NCBI GenBank assembly: GCA_016281675.1
Contig: JAEEJD010000177.1
Coordinates: 1 to 7,005 of the forward strand
Reading direction: 5' to 3'
Length of the DNA stretch: 7,005 bases
Origin: Lachnospiraceae bacterium
GTDB lineage: Bacteria > Bacillota_A > Clostridia > Lachnospirales > Lachnospiraceae
Each line of letters opens with the position of its first letter. Within the stretch, counting starts at the first letter, position 1. The notes below the pieces were generated by a model. It searched no databases, was not told the origin of the DNA, and worked only from the letters and a program-made list of their open reading frames with translations. Shown piece after piece: positions 6,507-7,005 of the stretch. Position numbers and translations under genes: made by a program.

Positions 6507-7005
6507 TCAATATCCGCTCCGGTACCGGTATTGTTGCAGATCAACTTTACCGTTCGTACACTCAACGCCTTCGCTTTTAAGGCGCTCGGCCTGTTTCCAT
6601 GCCCCGCCGAACGCATACTCCCCCGCAAGTTCTCCCTTTGAATTTACAACACGATGACAGGGAATACTCTCGGGATCGGGATTTTTGTGAAGAGCGTTTC
6701 CTACCGCTCTTGCCATCTTCCTGTCGCCGGCCATTTCGGCAACCTGCGCATATGTGGCGACGCATCCTTTCGGGATCCTTTTAACGGCTTCATATATTCT
6801 TCTTGTCGGCGAATCCGTGACAAGGTCGTAACTCTCCGCGATCATTCTCTTTATTTCCTTATCCGGTATCGTTCCGTCGAGGATAACCGTGTTCCAATGC
6901 TCTTTATTCTGATGATACGCGGGGATAACGGATTTGTATGTACTCCTCCAGAAATCCCTCCATTCGGGATCGACTTTCAGATTGAGATTGATATGTCCGT
7001 CCTTC
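6507..7005 (-). CDS. MmcQ/YjbR-MGMT (alkylguanine alkyltransferase) fusion protein, 5' end outside window
   Basis: The frame is open from base 7004 to the stop at 6507 (165 residues visible). The first 60 or so match the C-terminal half of an MmcQ/YjbR domain (INLNLKVDPEW, IPAYHQNKEHWNTVILDGTIPDKEIKRMI). The remainder is the DNA-binding and transfer domain of O6-alkylguanine-DNA alkyltransferase, with the helix-turn-helix TYAQVAEMAGDRKMARAVGNAL and the active-site IPCHRVV. That Cys is the alkyl acceptor in MGMT/Ogt enzymes and is replaced in ATL proteins, so this one may be active. The usual N-terminal Ada-type domain is missing. An ATG at 6845 could be taken as the start of a 112-residue ATL-like protein, but it lies inside the conserved YjbR motif KRMIAESYDLV. 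It stands first in the visible repair group, with the glycosylase directly downstream. Confidence 0.87.
   Translation of the reverse strand, partial: KDGHINLNLKVDPEWRDFWRSTYKSVIPAYHQNKEHWNTVILDGTIPDKEIKRMIAESYDLVTDSPTRRIYEAVKRIPKGCVATYAQVAEMAGDRKMARAVGNALHKNPDPESIPCHRVVNSKGELAGEYAFGGAWKQAERLKSEGVECTNGKVDLQQYRYRSGY

Noticed and set aside
6507..6845. Stand-alone 112-residue ATL/MGMT gene starting at ATG 6845
   Set aside because: The frame continues upstream without a stop through a recognisable YjbR domain, and the ATG is part of that conserved motif, so the short form is an internal-start artefact.

Overview
The window reads as ordinary chromosomal DNA of a Clostridia-type Firmicute, most likely a Lachnospiraceae relative. 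This rests on moderate GC content, purine-rich Shine-Dalgarno sites (AGGTGG, AGGTGA, AAAGGA), sigma-A-like promoters and the style of the proteins: a 7TM-type sensor kinase, an XRE-AbrB fusion, a FeoB-associated Cys-rich peptide and a family 6 DNA glycosylase. The genus is inference. Every gene I can support lies on the minus strand, so transcription runs from high to low coordinates. No RNA gene, insertion sequence, CRISPR array or phage gene was seen, and no gene-free stretch exceeds about 130 bases.

From the right edge: (1) 7005-4559 is a tightly packed group. It starts with a protein, cut by the window edge, that fuses an MmcQ/YjbR domain to an O6-alkylguanine-DNA alkyltransferase (MGMT) domain. 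Then come a family 6 (hypoxanthine/deoxyinosine) DNA glycosylase, a degenerate HD-GYP remnant and a membrane-anchored endonuclease/exonuclease/phosphatase (EEP) protein. Two of the junctions are TGAATG. The first two genes suggest repair of alkylated and deaminated bases. (2) 4544-3495 is a two-gene metal unit: a 60-residue FeoB-associated Cys-rich membrane peptide and a ZIP-family metal transporter. Its strong promoter carries two TTAG/CTAA palindromes resembling DtxR/IdeR-type metal boxes. (3) 3439-1864 holds an acyltransferase-3 membrane protein translationally coupled to an XRE-AbrB transcription factor. Their promoter is overlapped by a perfect palindrome with 11-bp arms. (4) 1815-1 is a hybrid-type sensor histidine kinase (7TM, PAS, HisKA, HATPase) cut by the left edge, apparently just where a receiver domain would begin. 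Its extended -10 box lies only 11 bases from the first ATG.

The points most worth a second look are the YjbR-MGMT fusion, which is easily missed because an internal Met looks like a start; the pairing of a Feo-type peptide with a ZIP transporter under a dual palindromic operator; the HD-GYP remnant that lacks its catalytic half; and the palindrome across the acyltransferase/XRE-AbrB promoter. I see no clear evidence of a wholly new defence or mobile system here.
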